Source: Chitinophagaceae bacterium (lineage in GTDB: Bacteria; Bacteroidota; Bacteroidia; Chitinophagales; Chitinophagaceae). Taken from it: a stretch of 7,301 nucleotides of DNA. The translations under genes and the position numbers were made by a program. This document shows, in pieces, positions 1-6,574 of this stretch (within the stretch, counting starts at the first letter, position 1; every line of letters begins with the position of its first letter). The notes under the pieces were generated by a model. That model did not search any database. It had not been told where the DNA came from and saw only the letters and a list, made by a program, of their open reading frames with translations. The DNA is taken from positions 1 to 7,301 of the forward strand of contig JALOMX010000096.1 of the NCBI GenBank assembly GCA_025455245.1, in the 5' to 3' direction.

Positions 1-70
1 TGAAGAACCCACTTCCTTTAAATCACAAATACCGGTAATTAAAAAACGAATAAAATCAGCTGCTTTATTA

Positions 71-628
71 TCAATTACTTATCGAAACAAGATACGCTCC
101 AAGTCCCTTGGCTTTCACATTCTCCAATCCTGCCAATGCATCAGGATTATCAGCCAAAAAAGCAGTAAGTGTTTTTCGCCACGGGCACGTACCACAGGAT
201 TCCACCAACACGTATTCGCCGGAAGGTTTCTCAACCACATACAATACGTCTGTGACATCAACGGTGCCATAACTATTCGTTACCGAAGATGCATAAACGG
301 AATAGCTTGATCCTTTTTGTATCCTTTCAAAAAATTGGCTATTGTACTTTTTCTTGATTATAAAATAAATAAAGTCTTTCCTGATCCCCATGATTTCGTA
401 TCCATAACCCTTTACTTCGTCCTTTTGTGCCTTGTACTTTTTTTCTACACCTGATTCATCCACAAAAGTCACCTCTTCCCAGTTAGTGGCGGCCCTGAAA
501 CCACCAAACTTAATCTGCCCCCGCAGGGTATCACCATTAGGCAGTACAATATATCCCTTTACCAATTCGGCCGATTGTGCCGTACAAAAAATGCATTGCA
601 TCAAAAGAAGAAAACCAAAAAACTTCAT
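71..628 (-). CDS. Secreted hypothetical protein (185 aa), Bacteroidota 'PNGDTLRGQI' type
   Basis: The function is not known. Residues 1-20 look like a Sec signal peptide: a short MKFFG start, a hydrophobic LLLMQCIF core, and an AQSA region suitable for cleavage. There is no good lipobox. The mature part opens with a VKGYIVLPNGDTLRGQIKF stretch, which I recall from many exported Bacteroidota proteins of unknown role. The rest looks rich in beta strands, with alternating aromatic and charged segments (FVDESG, YVVEKPSGEYVLVE). A CGTCPW motif (CxxC at residues 145-148) lies near the C-terminus and is followed by an amphipathic helix-like stretch. The CxxC could form a disulfide or bind a metal, but no thioredoxin fold is apparent. 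The ATG at 626-628 fits the signal peptide. The gene stands alone and diverges from the GH97 gene. No terminator is evident in the 70 bases after its stop. That it is a real exported protein is likely; its role is unassigned. Confidence 0.8.
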   Translation of the reverse strand: MKFFGFLLLMQCIFCTAQSAELVKGYIVLPNGDTLRGQIKFGGFRAATNWEEVTFVDESGVEKKYKAQKDEVKGYGYEIMGIRKDFIYFIIKKKYNSQFFERIQKGSSYSVYASSVTNSYGTVDVTDVLYVVEKPSGEYVLVESCGTCPWRKTLTAFLADNPDALAGLENVKAKGLGAYLVSISN

Positions 629-644
629 GGAAATAATTTTAATA

Positions 645-676
645 CAATAATAAACGGCACCGGAAATTTGTTCAAA
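645..676 (-). promoter_or_regulatory. Candidate Bacteroidota promoter for the 71-628 gene
   Basis: On the minus strand a TTTG (673-676) is followed after 20 bases by TATTATTG (645-652). This resembles the Bacteroidota -33 TTTG and -7 TAnnTTTG pair with the usual spacing, with one mismatch in the -7 box. Transcription would begin only about 10 bases before the ATG, giving a very short leader. The call rests on pattern alone. Confidence 0.35.
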
Positions 677-811
677 ACATATTCACTCTAAAGCCCACTT
701 ATAGAATTATTGCCTTTCAAAACATGGCATATTACGCTGTTGACCTTGCCGGCTGATACAAATCATATTATGACCTCCGAAGAAAGCTACCTTTACACTT
801 TAAAATTTTTG

Positions 812-2926
812 ATGACCATGATGCGCTATTTATTTGCCATGCTTGCTTTAAGTTTCTCCACCACAGGTTTTTCCCAACAGGAAGGTGAATTGGTATCATT
901 CGACCTCAGGCTTTCTTTGAAAGTTTATATGAATACTGCAGGTGAAATTTTTTATGAACTGAATAACCGCGAACAGCCGGTCATCAACCGTTCGCGGCTT
1001 GGCATAAAACTGCAGGACGGAGCCGGTTTTGTAAGCGGTATGAAAAGAGGGGTGGTTTCTATATCTGAAAAAGATGAAACCTGGCAACCGGTATGGGGTG
1101 AGGAAAGCAGCATCCGCAACCGGTATAAGGAAATGAAAGTGGAACTGGAACAACCCGCTATGCGCAATGCAAAAATGATCATCACCTTCAGGCTGTACAA
1201 TGAAGGACTTGGCATACGGTACGAGTGGCCCGCACAATCAACCCTTAACCATTTTGTGGTGATGGACGAGCTAACGGAGTTCGCCTTGACGGGCGACCAT
1301 ACTGCCTGGTGGATTCCCGGCGACTATGATACCAACGAATACACCTATACCACATCAAAGCTGAGCGAAGTAAACACAGGCATTACAAGCAGGTTCAATG
1401 AAATAAATACCCGCGTACCCTGGAGCGAAACCGGTGTACAAACCCCGCTGATGATGAAAAGCGACAAGGGCCTTTACCTGAACATCCACGAGGCCGCGCT
1501 GGTAAACTACCCTGTAATGCAGCTTGAAATACAGAAAGGCACAAACACGTTACGCAGTCACCTTGTACCGAATGTGTATGGCGATAAAGCCTACCTACAA
1601 ACACCTGCCAAAACACCCTGGCGGGTAATCAATGTGGCCGAAAAGGCTACCGACATACTGGCTTCAAGGCTTATCCTCAACCTGAATGAACCTTCAAAAA
1701 TCAAAGACCCGTCATGGATAAAGCCAACCAAATATGTAGGCATCTGGTGGGAAATGCATGTGGGCATCAGCAGTTGGGACTATGCCGGCACACAGGATGG
1801 CACCTACGACCGCGCCGACCTGAAACCAAGCGGCAAGCATGGCGCCACCACGTCCCGTACCAAACAATACATTGACTTTGCCGCAAAGCATGGCTTTGAT
1901 GGCGTGTTGGTGGAAGGCTGGAACGAAGGCTGGGAAGACTGGTTTGGCAAATGGAAGGAAGATGTGTTTGATTTTGTAACACCTTACCCTGATTTTGATT
2001 TGAAAGAAGTAAGCCGCTATGCCCAAAGCAAGGGTGTAAAAATGATTATGCACCACGAAACAAGCGGCAGCGTAACCAACTACGAACGGTGGATGGATAC
2101 GGCATACCGCCTCATGAAAAACTACGGCTATCCCGCCGTCAAGACGGGGTACGTTGGTAAGATCATTCCGCGCGGTGAACACCACGACGGTCAATGGATG
2201 ACCAACCACTTTAACCGTGCTGCCCAAAAAACAGCCGATTACCGCATCATGGTAAACATGCACGAAAGCAGCCGGCCCACCGGTATGCACCGCACGTATC
2301 CCAATTGGATAGCCTGCGAAGCGGCAAGGGGCAACGAGTTCAATGCATGGAGCAGTGGCAACCCGCCCGAACATGAAACCATCCTGCCGTTTACAAGGCT
2401 GATGGGTGGACCTATGGATTATACGCCGGGCATTTTTGAAATAAAAATGAGCCACTACAAACCCGATGCCAAAGAACAGGTGCACACTACCCTTGCAAAG
2501 CAGCTTGCATTGTACATTACCATGTACAGCCCGTTACAAATGGCCGCCGACCTGCCGGAGAACTACGAGAAAAGATTGGATGCATTGCAGTTTATAAAGG
2601 ATGTAGCCGTGGATTGGGATGAAAGTAAATACCTCGAAGCCGAACCCGGCGATTACCTGACCATTGTTCGCAAATCCAAAGGAAAGAACGAATGGTTTGG
2701 CGGCGCTATCACCGATGAAAACGCACGTACGGCAACCTTTACGCTTGACTTCCTCGATAAGCAACGTCAATGGGAAGCCGTTGTGTACAAGGATGGAAAA
2801 GATGCGCATTGGGAAAAGAACCCGATGAGCTACACTATTGAACGCAAAAAGGTAAAGGCAGGCGACTTGCTACAGGTTCCTTTGGCAGCCGGAGGCGGTG
2901 TGGCCATACATTTCAGGGCCTTGTAA
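812..2926 (+). CDS. Glycoside hydrolase family 97, SusB-like inverting alpha-glucosidase, secreted
   Basis: This predicted calcium-dependent exo-acting enzyme hydrolyses alpha-glucosidic bonds, probably of starch-type oligosaccharides, in the periplasm. Numbered from the ATG at 812 (704 residues), a signal peptide (about 4-21, ending GFSQ) is followed by an N-terminal beta-sandwich, a (beta/alpha)8 barrel at roughly 300-580 and a C-terminal beta domain. The motifs VEGWNEGWEDW, HHETSG, NMHESSRPTG and CEAARGNE place glutamates at 368, 416, 485, 503 and 509. Their spacing matches what I recall of Bacteroides SusB Glu391, Glu439, Glu508, Glu526 and Glu532, the catalytic and calcium residues. This favours the inverting branch over the retaining branch, which uses an aspartate nucleophile. 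The frame stays open upstream to a TTG at 710 and an ATG at 770. Those starts would bury the signal peptide, so 812, 818 or 821 is preferred. A TACCTTTA at 788-795 is a weak -7 candidate that fits. No susC/susD genes are in view. The exact substrate is inferred. Confidence 0.93.
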   Translation: MTMMRYLFAMLALSFSTTGFSQQEGELVSFDLRLSLKVYMNTAGEIFYELNNREQPVINRSRLGIKLQDGAGFVSGMKRGVVSISEKDETWQPVWGEESSIRNRYKEMKVELEQPAMRNAKMIITFRLYNEGLGIRYEWPAQSTLNHFVVMDELTEFALTGDHTAWWIPGDYDTNEYTYTTSKLSEVNTGITSRFNEINTRVPWSETGVQTPLMMKSDKGLYLNIHEAALVNYPVMQLEIQKGTNTLRSHLVPNVYGDKAYLQTPAKTPWRVINVAEKATDILASRLILNLNEPSKIKDPSWIKPTKYVGIWWEMHVGISSWDYAGTQDGTYDRADLKPSGKHGATTSRTKQYIDFAAKHGFDGVLVEGWNEGWEDWFGKWKEDVFDFVTPYPDFDLKEVSRYAQSKGVKMIMHHETSGSVTNYERWMDTAYRLMKNYGYPAVKTGYVGKIIPRGEHHDGQWMTNHFNRAAQKTADYRIMVNMHESSRPTGMHRTYPNWIACEAARGNEFNAWSSGNPPEHETILPFTRLMGGPMDYTPGIFEIKMSHYKPDAKEQVHTTLAKQLALYITMYSPLQMAADLPENYEKRLDALQFIKDVAVDWDESKYLEAEPGDYLTIVRKSKGKNEWFGGAITDENARTATFTLDFLDKQRQWEAVVYKDGKDAHWEKNPMSYTIERKKVKAGDLLQVPLAAGGGVAIHFRAL

Positions 2927-2984
2927 GTATCCGGAGTAATTCCGGTGGGTTGATTCGTTATTCCGAATAGAACGCCAACATCAT

Positions 2985-3031
2985 AAAAGCGTTATTTTTT
3001 CCGGTGTATTGGAGAAAATAACGCTTTTTTT
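2985..3031 (+). terminator. Strong intrinsic terminator of the GH97 gene
   Basis: The arms 2985-3002 and 3011-3028 form an 18-bp stem with a single non-Watson-Crick position, which is U-G in plus-strand RNA. The loop has 8 bases (3003-3010). A run of seven T's (3025-3031) overlaps and follows the 3' arm. It begins 58 bases after the GH97 stop. Read from the minus strand it could also end ATPase transcription, though the T run there is only four. The right arm lies inside the direct repeat described at 3006-3058. Confidence 0.8.
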
Positions 3032-3058
3032 GCCGATTCAACGGCTTATCTTACGAAA
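3006..3058. repeat. Direct repeat, left copy, flanking the ATPase gene
   Basis: This copy matches 4206-4258 at 44 of 53 positions by eye with no gaps, at an offset of exactly 1200 bases. The core at 3015-3034 is 20 bases identical, and the end TTACGAAA is identical too. It touches the ATPase stop codon (3059-3061). The TATTTTTG -7 box seen in the right copy is spoiled here. Confidence 0.85.
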
Positions 3059-4204
3059 TCAAGCTGTTTCAGGTAGCAAAATTTTGTCAATATTGTCCGG
3101 ATGAATCACTGTATAACTATGATTCGGATAGGTTTCGGAGAAACTTTTGCTTAACCGGGCCTTGGCTTTGGGATTCCATTTTATTTCATAGGCATGCAGG
3201 GTACCATCTCTGTCAATGATCAAATCAATTTCCTGCTGATCCTGTGTGCGCCAGAAATAAAAACTACCGTGTTCCATATAATTAGCCTGCTTTTTAATCA
3301 TTTCACTTATCACATAGTTTTCCCATAAGGCACCCGCATCATTTCTAATCTGAACAGGCCTGAAATCGCCAATAATGGCGTTTCTGATACCATTATCATA
3401 AAAATACACTTTTCGCCCTTTGCGCAATTCCTTACGGTGGTTTTTGCTGTAGGCGGGCAGCCTGAAAAGCACAAAGGCCTGTTCGAGCAGGTGGATATAG
3501 TTTTCTACCGTTTCATTTTTAAGCCCTACCAGATTGCCGAGTTCATTGTAGCTAACCTCATGCCCCAATTGCATACTTAATGCCTTTAACAAATCAACGA
3601 GTTTCTCCGGTTTCTTCAGCCCCGACCACATAAGAATATCCCTGAATAGGTAACTATCCGTTAGCAACAACAACCTGTTTTGTTCATTACCCGGATGCGT
3701 AACAATTTCGGGGTACGAACCATAAACAAGACGGTGGGGAATATTGCGCCTTTCTTCGAGCAAACCATGGTGCTTAACCAGCTCTTCAAAACTCAGAGGA
3801 AGTAAAACATGTTCCCACTTTCGACCGGTGAGGGGTTCATTGGTTTGATTGCGTAAACTAAACGACGAAGATCCGGTAGCGATTACCTGAATCTGCTTTG
3901 CATGGTCGGTAAGCAATTTTATGGCACTGCCAATATTTACTATTTTTTGCGACTCATCTATCACCAACACTTTGTGTGACCCGATGATATTTTTTAGGGA
4001 AGTAATATTGGGCTTTTCAAAAAGGGGGGGCACATCTGCATTTTCTGCATCTAACCATAATACCTCTTTACTATTTTCAAAAATTTGTTGAAGCAAAGTG
4101 CTTTTGCCCGCCTGCCTTGGACCCAGAATAAGAATGGCCTTGCCGGAAAATAATTGCTTTTCAATTTGGGAGCGTAAAATTCTTAAAATCGTAATATTCT
4201 CCAT
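3059..4204 (-). CDS. AAA+ ATPase with C-terminal DUF4143 (AAA_14/DUF4143 family)
   Basis: This is a 381-residue cytoplasmic P-loop ATPase whose cellular role is not established. Walker A is GPRQAGKS (28-35), Walker B is VLVIDE (79-84) and a sensor-like ATGSSSF lies at 109-115. Residues about 200-250 look like a winged helix (LGHEVSYNELGNLVGLKNETVENYIHLLE). The C-terminal DUF4143 region carries QEIDLIID and a later YEIKW (D327, E340, K342), a PD-(D/E)xK nuclease-like pattern. The length is normal for the family, whose members are often multicopy and scattered in Bacteroidota and archaea. The gene lies 108 bases after dgkA in the same direction but has its own candidate promoter, and it is enclosed by direct repeats. 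A C7/T5 run covers codons 59-62. The frame is intact here. The ATPase assignment is firm. Nuclease activity, toxin-like function or DNA binding are inferences. Confidence 0.92.
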   Translation of the reverse strand: MENITILRILRSQIEKQLFSGKAILILGPRQAGKSTLLQQIFENSKEVLWLDAENADVPPLFEKPNITSLKNIIGSHKVLVIDESQKIVNIGSAIKLLTDHAKQIQVIATGSSSFSLRNQTNEPLTGRKWEHVLLPLSFEELVKHHGLLEERRNIPHRLVYGSYPEIVTHPGNEQNRLLLLTDSYLFRDILMWSGLKKPEKLVDLLKALSMQLGHEVSYNELGNLVGLKNETVENYIHLLEQAFVLFRLPAYSKNHRKELRKGRKVYFYDNGIRNAIIGDFRPVQIRNDAGALWENYVISEMIKKQANYMEHGSFYFWRTQDQQEIDLIIDRDGTLHAYEIKWNPKAKARLSKSFSETYPNHSYTVIHPDNIDKILLPETA

Positions 4205-4205
4205 C

Positions 4206-4258
4206 GTATCGGCAAAAATAACGCTTTTTTTGCCAGTATACCGGCTTATTTTACGAAA
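4206..4258. repeat. Direct repeat, right copy, at the ATPase promoter
   Basis: This is the partner of 3006-3058 (44 of 53 positions identical). It begins two bases before the ATPase start codon, so it is effectively the upstream region of that gene. Within it lies a perfect palindrome: GGCAAAAA (4211-4218), an 8-base centre, then TTTTTGCC (4227-4234). Confidence 0.85.
4213..4220 (-). promoter_or_regulatory. Candidate -7 element for the ATPase gene
   Basis: The minus strand reads TATTTTTG, a full match to Bacteroidota TAnnTTTG, eight bases before the ATG. No TTTG is seen at the expected -33 distance. The short distance implies a leaderless or nearly leaderless transcript. The box lies within the left half of the GGCAAAAA/TTTTTGCC palindrome (4211-4234), so a protein bound there would block transcription. 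Confidence 0.4.
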
Positions 4259-4312
4259 AATTGTGTCTTTGAAAGCTTAGGGTGAGTTTTTGAGAAGCAA
4301 GGTGGCAAATCG

Positions 4313-4672
4313 TTACATCCATCTATCCATTAGCTTTGGTAAAAAGATCATCAGCCCGATAATGACACTTACTACCGAAGCCCATAACACTGCACCTGCC
4401 GCCACATCTTTCACCACTTTTATGTCAGGATGCTTTTCGGGATGTAGCCTGTTTGCAAGCGTTTCAATAGCAGTGTTTACCATTTCAAGTGACAGCACCA
4501 TGCCCATGCACAGCAATACCCATAACCATTCATTGGCGGAAATATGAAAAACAAATCCTGCCACCACTACAAGCAGTGCGACCACCGCCTGAATCTGCCC
4601 GTTGGTTTCTTTGCGGAAAAAATAACCCCAACCCTGCAAGGCATAGCGAACTCTTGCCAGGAATTTCTTCAT
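4313..4672 (-). CDS. dgkA: DgkA-family diacylglycerol/undecaprenol kinase
   Basis: This small integral inner-membrane kinase (119 residues, the usual family size) phosphorylates diacylglycerol or undecaprenol with ATP and so recycles lipids used in envelope synthesis. An amphipathic N-terminus with RYALQGWGYFFRKETN is followed by three membrane segments at about 28-44, 48-66 and 92-112. The family signature is seen as EMVNTAIE (63-70), matching the E-x-x-N-x-x-x-E catalytic pattern of E. coli DgkA (Glu69, Asn72, Glu76). KVVKDVAAGAVL (85-96) matches the conserved K-D-x-x-A-A segment. The ATG at 4670-4672 lies 25 bases after the stop of the 71-residue acidic gene. No separate promoter is evident, so the two are probably cotranscribed. 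The lipid substrate cannot be settled from sequence. Bacteroidota forms resemble the Gram-positive undecaprenol kinases as much as E. coli DgkA. Confidence 0.92.
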   Translation of the reverse strand: MKKFLARVRYALQGWGYFFRKETNGQIQAVVALLVVVAGFVFHISANEWLWVLLCMGMVLSLEMVNTAIETLANRLHPEKHPDIKVVKDVAAGAVLWASVVSVIIGLMIFLPKLMDRWM

Positions 4673-4697
4673 CTTGATGGTTTAAATACTTCGTTGA

Positions 4698-4913
4698 TCA
4701 ATCAACTATATCTTTCAAACTTACGTCAATTGTAAATTCAAGATTCCGGAGCTGTTCACCATCCCCTTTCTCTTCATCCTCCAATTCCTTTGCAAAGGCT
4801 TCGAACAATACCGGGTCATCTGCCAATTGATCAAAAAGTTCAGGGCTTTCGAGTAATTCAGCCACTATATTAATTTCTCCCTTTCGGGTTTCTGTTCCTG
4901 TTGGAGACATCAT
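4698..4913 (-). CDS. Small acidic hypothetical protein (71 aa)
   Basis: The family is not recognised. The product is strongly acidic, with ELLESPELFDQLADDPVLFEAFAKELEDEE at its centre, probably two short amphipathic helices. It has no signal peptide, membrane segment or cysteine, so it should be cytosolic. Support for a real gene comes from its upstream region: a GGGAGG Shine-Dalgarno five bases before the first ATG and a TACCTTTG -7 box 25 bases before it. The start is ATGATG, and the first ATG has the better spacing. It precedes dgkA by 25 bases, which suggests an operon. It could be a regulator or partner of the kinase, but nothing in the sequence shows this. Confidence 0.68.
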   Translation of the reverse strand: MMSPTGTETRKGEINIVAELLESPELFDQLADDPVLFEAFAKELEDEEKGDGEQLRNLEFTIDVSLKDIVD

Positions 4914-4918
4914 GCTAA

Positions 4919-4924
4919 CCTCCC
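4919..4924 (-). promoter_or_regulatory. Shine-Dalgarno of the 71-residue gene
   Basis: The minus strand reads AAGGGAGG, then TTAGC, then ATG. This is a near-perfect anti-16S match with 5-base spacing. It is unusual in this window, where the other starts lack such a site. It supports the start at 4911-4913. Confidence 0.65.
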
Positions 4925-4938
4925 TTTTTTCTGTAATG

Positions 4939-4946
4939 CAAAGGTA
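4939..4946 (-). promoter_or_regulatory. -7 promoter element for the 71-residue gene and dgkA
   Basis: TACCTTTG on the minus strand is an exact match to Bacteroidota TAnnTTTG in its commonest form. Transcription should start near 4932, leaving a leader of about 20 bases that contains the Shine-Dalgarno site. No convincing TTTG lies at -33. The box sits between the S10 stop (4971) and the small gene, so that gene pair has its own transcription start. Confidence 0.55.
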
Positions 4947-4970
4947 GGCATTTAGCGGCCTTAAGCCCCG

Positions 4971-6461
4971 TTAATACTTAGCCGGCTTATTGCCCGGAAG
5001 GCTGCTTTGTATAAAAGCCCGCAGGTCTTCATTGGCACTTTTCAGGTCTTCGGCGCGCAGGTACATCATGTGGCCGCTTCTGTATCCTTTGAAGCTGAAC
5101 CGGTCTTTCATTTTTCCGGAAGGATCGATATGCCACATAGTGAATTTGGCGTTGAAATAGGTAGTGGCGCCATCATAATATCCCGACTGAAAAAGCACCT
5201 TCAGGTAAGGGTTTTGCGCCATTGCAAGCCGCAACCCTTCACGGGTATTATCGTTTTCAAAATCCCACGGACTTACCGGGCCAAACATATTGTATTTAAT
5301 GTCCGTTTTAAAGTTCAGATGTTCGCGCAGGTAATAGTTGATAGCAGGGGTAAACGAATGCAGCCATGAAGTGATCTCCGAATTATAATCGGGCTGAATA
5401 CCTGCTTCCACACGATCAATACCTGTGTACCGCGAATCGAGTCGGCCAACTGTTTTTCCCTCAGAACGCAACAATTCCTTCCAATAAAAGCTTTCCGGAA
5501 CATCAAGATGGTATTGCAAAATAACCTGTTTGGAAAGCCCGGAGTAATAAGCCATCTTTTCAGCGATGGCATCCTTCTCCGTTGCAGCAATCATATTTCC
5601 TTTTGCAAGAGCGGGTATCAACTGATTGATGGCAAACTGTTCGGCTTCGGGCAATATCTCGTTCAGGTCTTTCTGTTGCAAAGCGGGCGATAACTTTTTA
5701 TGATACCATGCCGTTGCGGTATAATAAGGCAGGTTGAGTGCGGATGCAACGGGACCTCCTTGACGTAATACTTTATAATCAGCGGGCGATACCATGATCA
5801 CACCATTCAGGTACATCCATTGCCTGTTCTGCAATTCCTGTGCAAGCCCCATAACCCTTGTGCCGCCATAGCTTTCGCCGATGATGTATTTGGGCGATTG
5901 CCAGCGGTTGTTGCGGTTGGTAAAAGTGGTCATCCATCCGGCTAAGTATTTTACATCGGCATTTACACCAAAAAACAATTTACTGTCAGGCATCTTACCA
6001 TCCTTACCGGGTACCATGCGCGAATAGCCTGTGTTCACCGGATCAATAAACACAATATCCGCTACATCAAGAATGGAATGCGGATTATCCTTTACACCGT
6101 AAGGCTGTACCGGGTATCCTTCATCATCTATCAGCAGAACCTTAGGTCCGGTATAGGCCACATGCATCCATACCGATGCCGAACCCGGACCACCATTGAA
6201 AGAAAAAATGATGGGTCGGTTTGCCCTGTCCTTCACATCCGATCGCTCGTAATAAGTGTAAAAGATCGAAGCAAGTTGTTCGCCGTCATCATTCCATACA
6301 GGCAAGGTGCCGCATTTTGCCGTATACCTTACCTGTTGCCCATTGATGGTAATGGAATGTGATGTGGTAACAAAAGAATCGGAAGGCAATTCAATGTTTT
6401 GCGCATTGATCGTTATGCATAGTGCGCCCATTATGATGCTTAGAAATAACCTCATCTTCAT
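4971..6461 (-). CDS. Secreted serine carboxypeptidase, peptidase family S10
   Basis: This alpha/beta-hydrolase exopeptidase removes C-terminal residues from peptides, most likely in the periplasm. It has 496 residues, a normal length for the family. The signal peptide is residues 1-20 (LFLSIIMGALCITINA), with no lipobox. The oxyanion-hole motif NGGPGSAS lies at 89-96 and the nucleophile Ser197 is in GESYGG. The catalytic Asp430 is in GYYDGATTYF and the catalytic His464 is in GYRSGHMMYL. All three triad residues are present, so the enzyme should be active. The segment between about 230 and 390 is the helical cap that sets specificity, which cannot be read here. The start MKMR at 6459-6461 could alternatively be the third codon. 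A TAGTTTCG at 6489-6496 (minus) is a one-mismatch -7 candidate. The gene is isolated from creD by a terminator and from the next gene by that gene's own promoter. Confidence 0.95.
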   Translation of the reverse strand: MKMRLFLSIIMGALCITINAQNIELPSDSFVTTSHSITINGQQVRYTAKCGTLPVWNDDGEQLASIFYTYYERSDVKDRANRPIIFSFNGGPGSASVWMHVAYTGPKVLLIDDEGYPVQPYGVKDNPHSILDVADIVFIDPVNTGYSRMVPGKDGKMPDSKLFFGVNADVKYLAGWMTTFTNRNNRWQSPKYIIGESYGGTRVMGLAQELQNRQWMYLNGVIMVSPADYKVLRQGGPVASALNLPYYTATAWYHKKLSPALQQKDLNEILPEAEQFAINQLIPALAKGNMIAATEKDAIAEKMAYYSGLSKQVILQYHLDVPESFYWKELLRSEGKTVGRLDSRYTGIDRVEAGIQPDYNSEITSWLHSFTPAINYYLREHLNFKTDIKYNMFGPVSPWDFENDNTREGLRLAMAQNPYLKVLFQSGYYDGATTYFNAKFTMWHIDPSGKMKDRFSFKGYRSGHMMYLRAEDLKSANEDLRAFIQSSLPGNKPAKY

Positions 6462-6521
6462 ATAGCATTGGCTTGTTTGATGAAATACCGAAACTAAGGG
6501 TTATGCTTTATATTCATCCAT

Positions 6522-6558
6522 AAAAAAAGTCCCCTTCAACGTACATTGAAGAGGACTT
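6522..6558 (-). terminator. Intrinsic terminator of the creD-like gene
   Basis: On the minus strand a 13-bp stem (arms 6546-6558 and 6527-6539, one G-U pair) encloses a 6-base loop. It runs into seven T's (complement of 6522-6528). It starts 16 bases after the creD stop codon, so the S10 gene is transcribed separately. Confidence 0.85.
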
Positions 6559-6574
6559 CCGCCAATTTAATTCA

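Noticed and set aside
1..70. Left-edge region before the first gene
   Set aside because: It is A/T-rich with no convincing open frame, hairpin with a T run, or promoter, so nothing could be called.
710..811. N-terminal extension of GH97 from the TTG at 710 or the ATG at 770
   Set aside because: The extra residues are not protein-family-like and would place about 37 residues ahead of an obvious signal peptide.
1712..2485. A 257-codon open frame antisense to the GH97 gene
   Set aside because: It lies wholly inside a well supported GH97 gene, its product is low in familiar motifs and rich in H, V and F as expected from reverse-complement codons, and it has no promoter or ribosome site.
4211..4234. 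The GGCAAAAA/TTTTTGCC palindrome as a dgkA terminator
   Set aside because: The stem is A/T-rich and is followed on the minus strand by GATACG and the ATPase start codon, not by a T run.
3006..4258. The ATPase and its repeats as a classical insertion sequence
   Set aside because: The repeats are direct, not terminal inverted. The encoded protein is an ATPase with DUF4143, not a transposase, and no short target duplication is seen outside the repeats.
4290..4735. Three overlapping plus-strand open frames opposite dgkA
   Set aside because: They are mirrors of the DgkA coding sequence, which has the full family signature on the other strand. Low-complexity S/T/H-rich products are what antisense frames give.
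4947..4970. CTTAAG-centred near-palindrome after the S10 stop codon as a terminator
   Set aside because: The symmetry breaks directly outside the six-base centre and there is no T run.
5007..6362. Several open frames of 61-120 codons within the S10 peptidase gene on either strand
   Set aside because: They all fall inside a gene with an intact catalytic triad, and none shows a start signal or recognisable motif.
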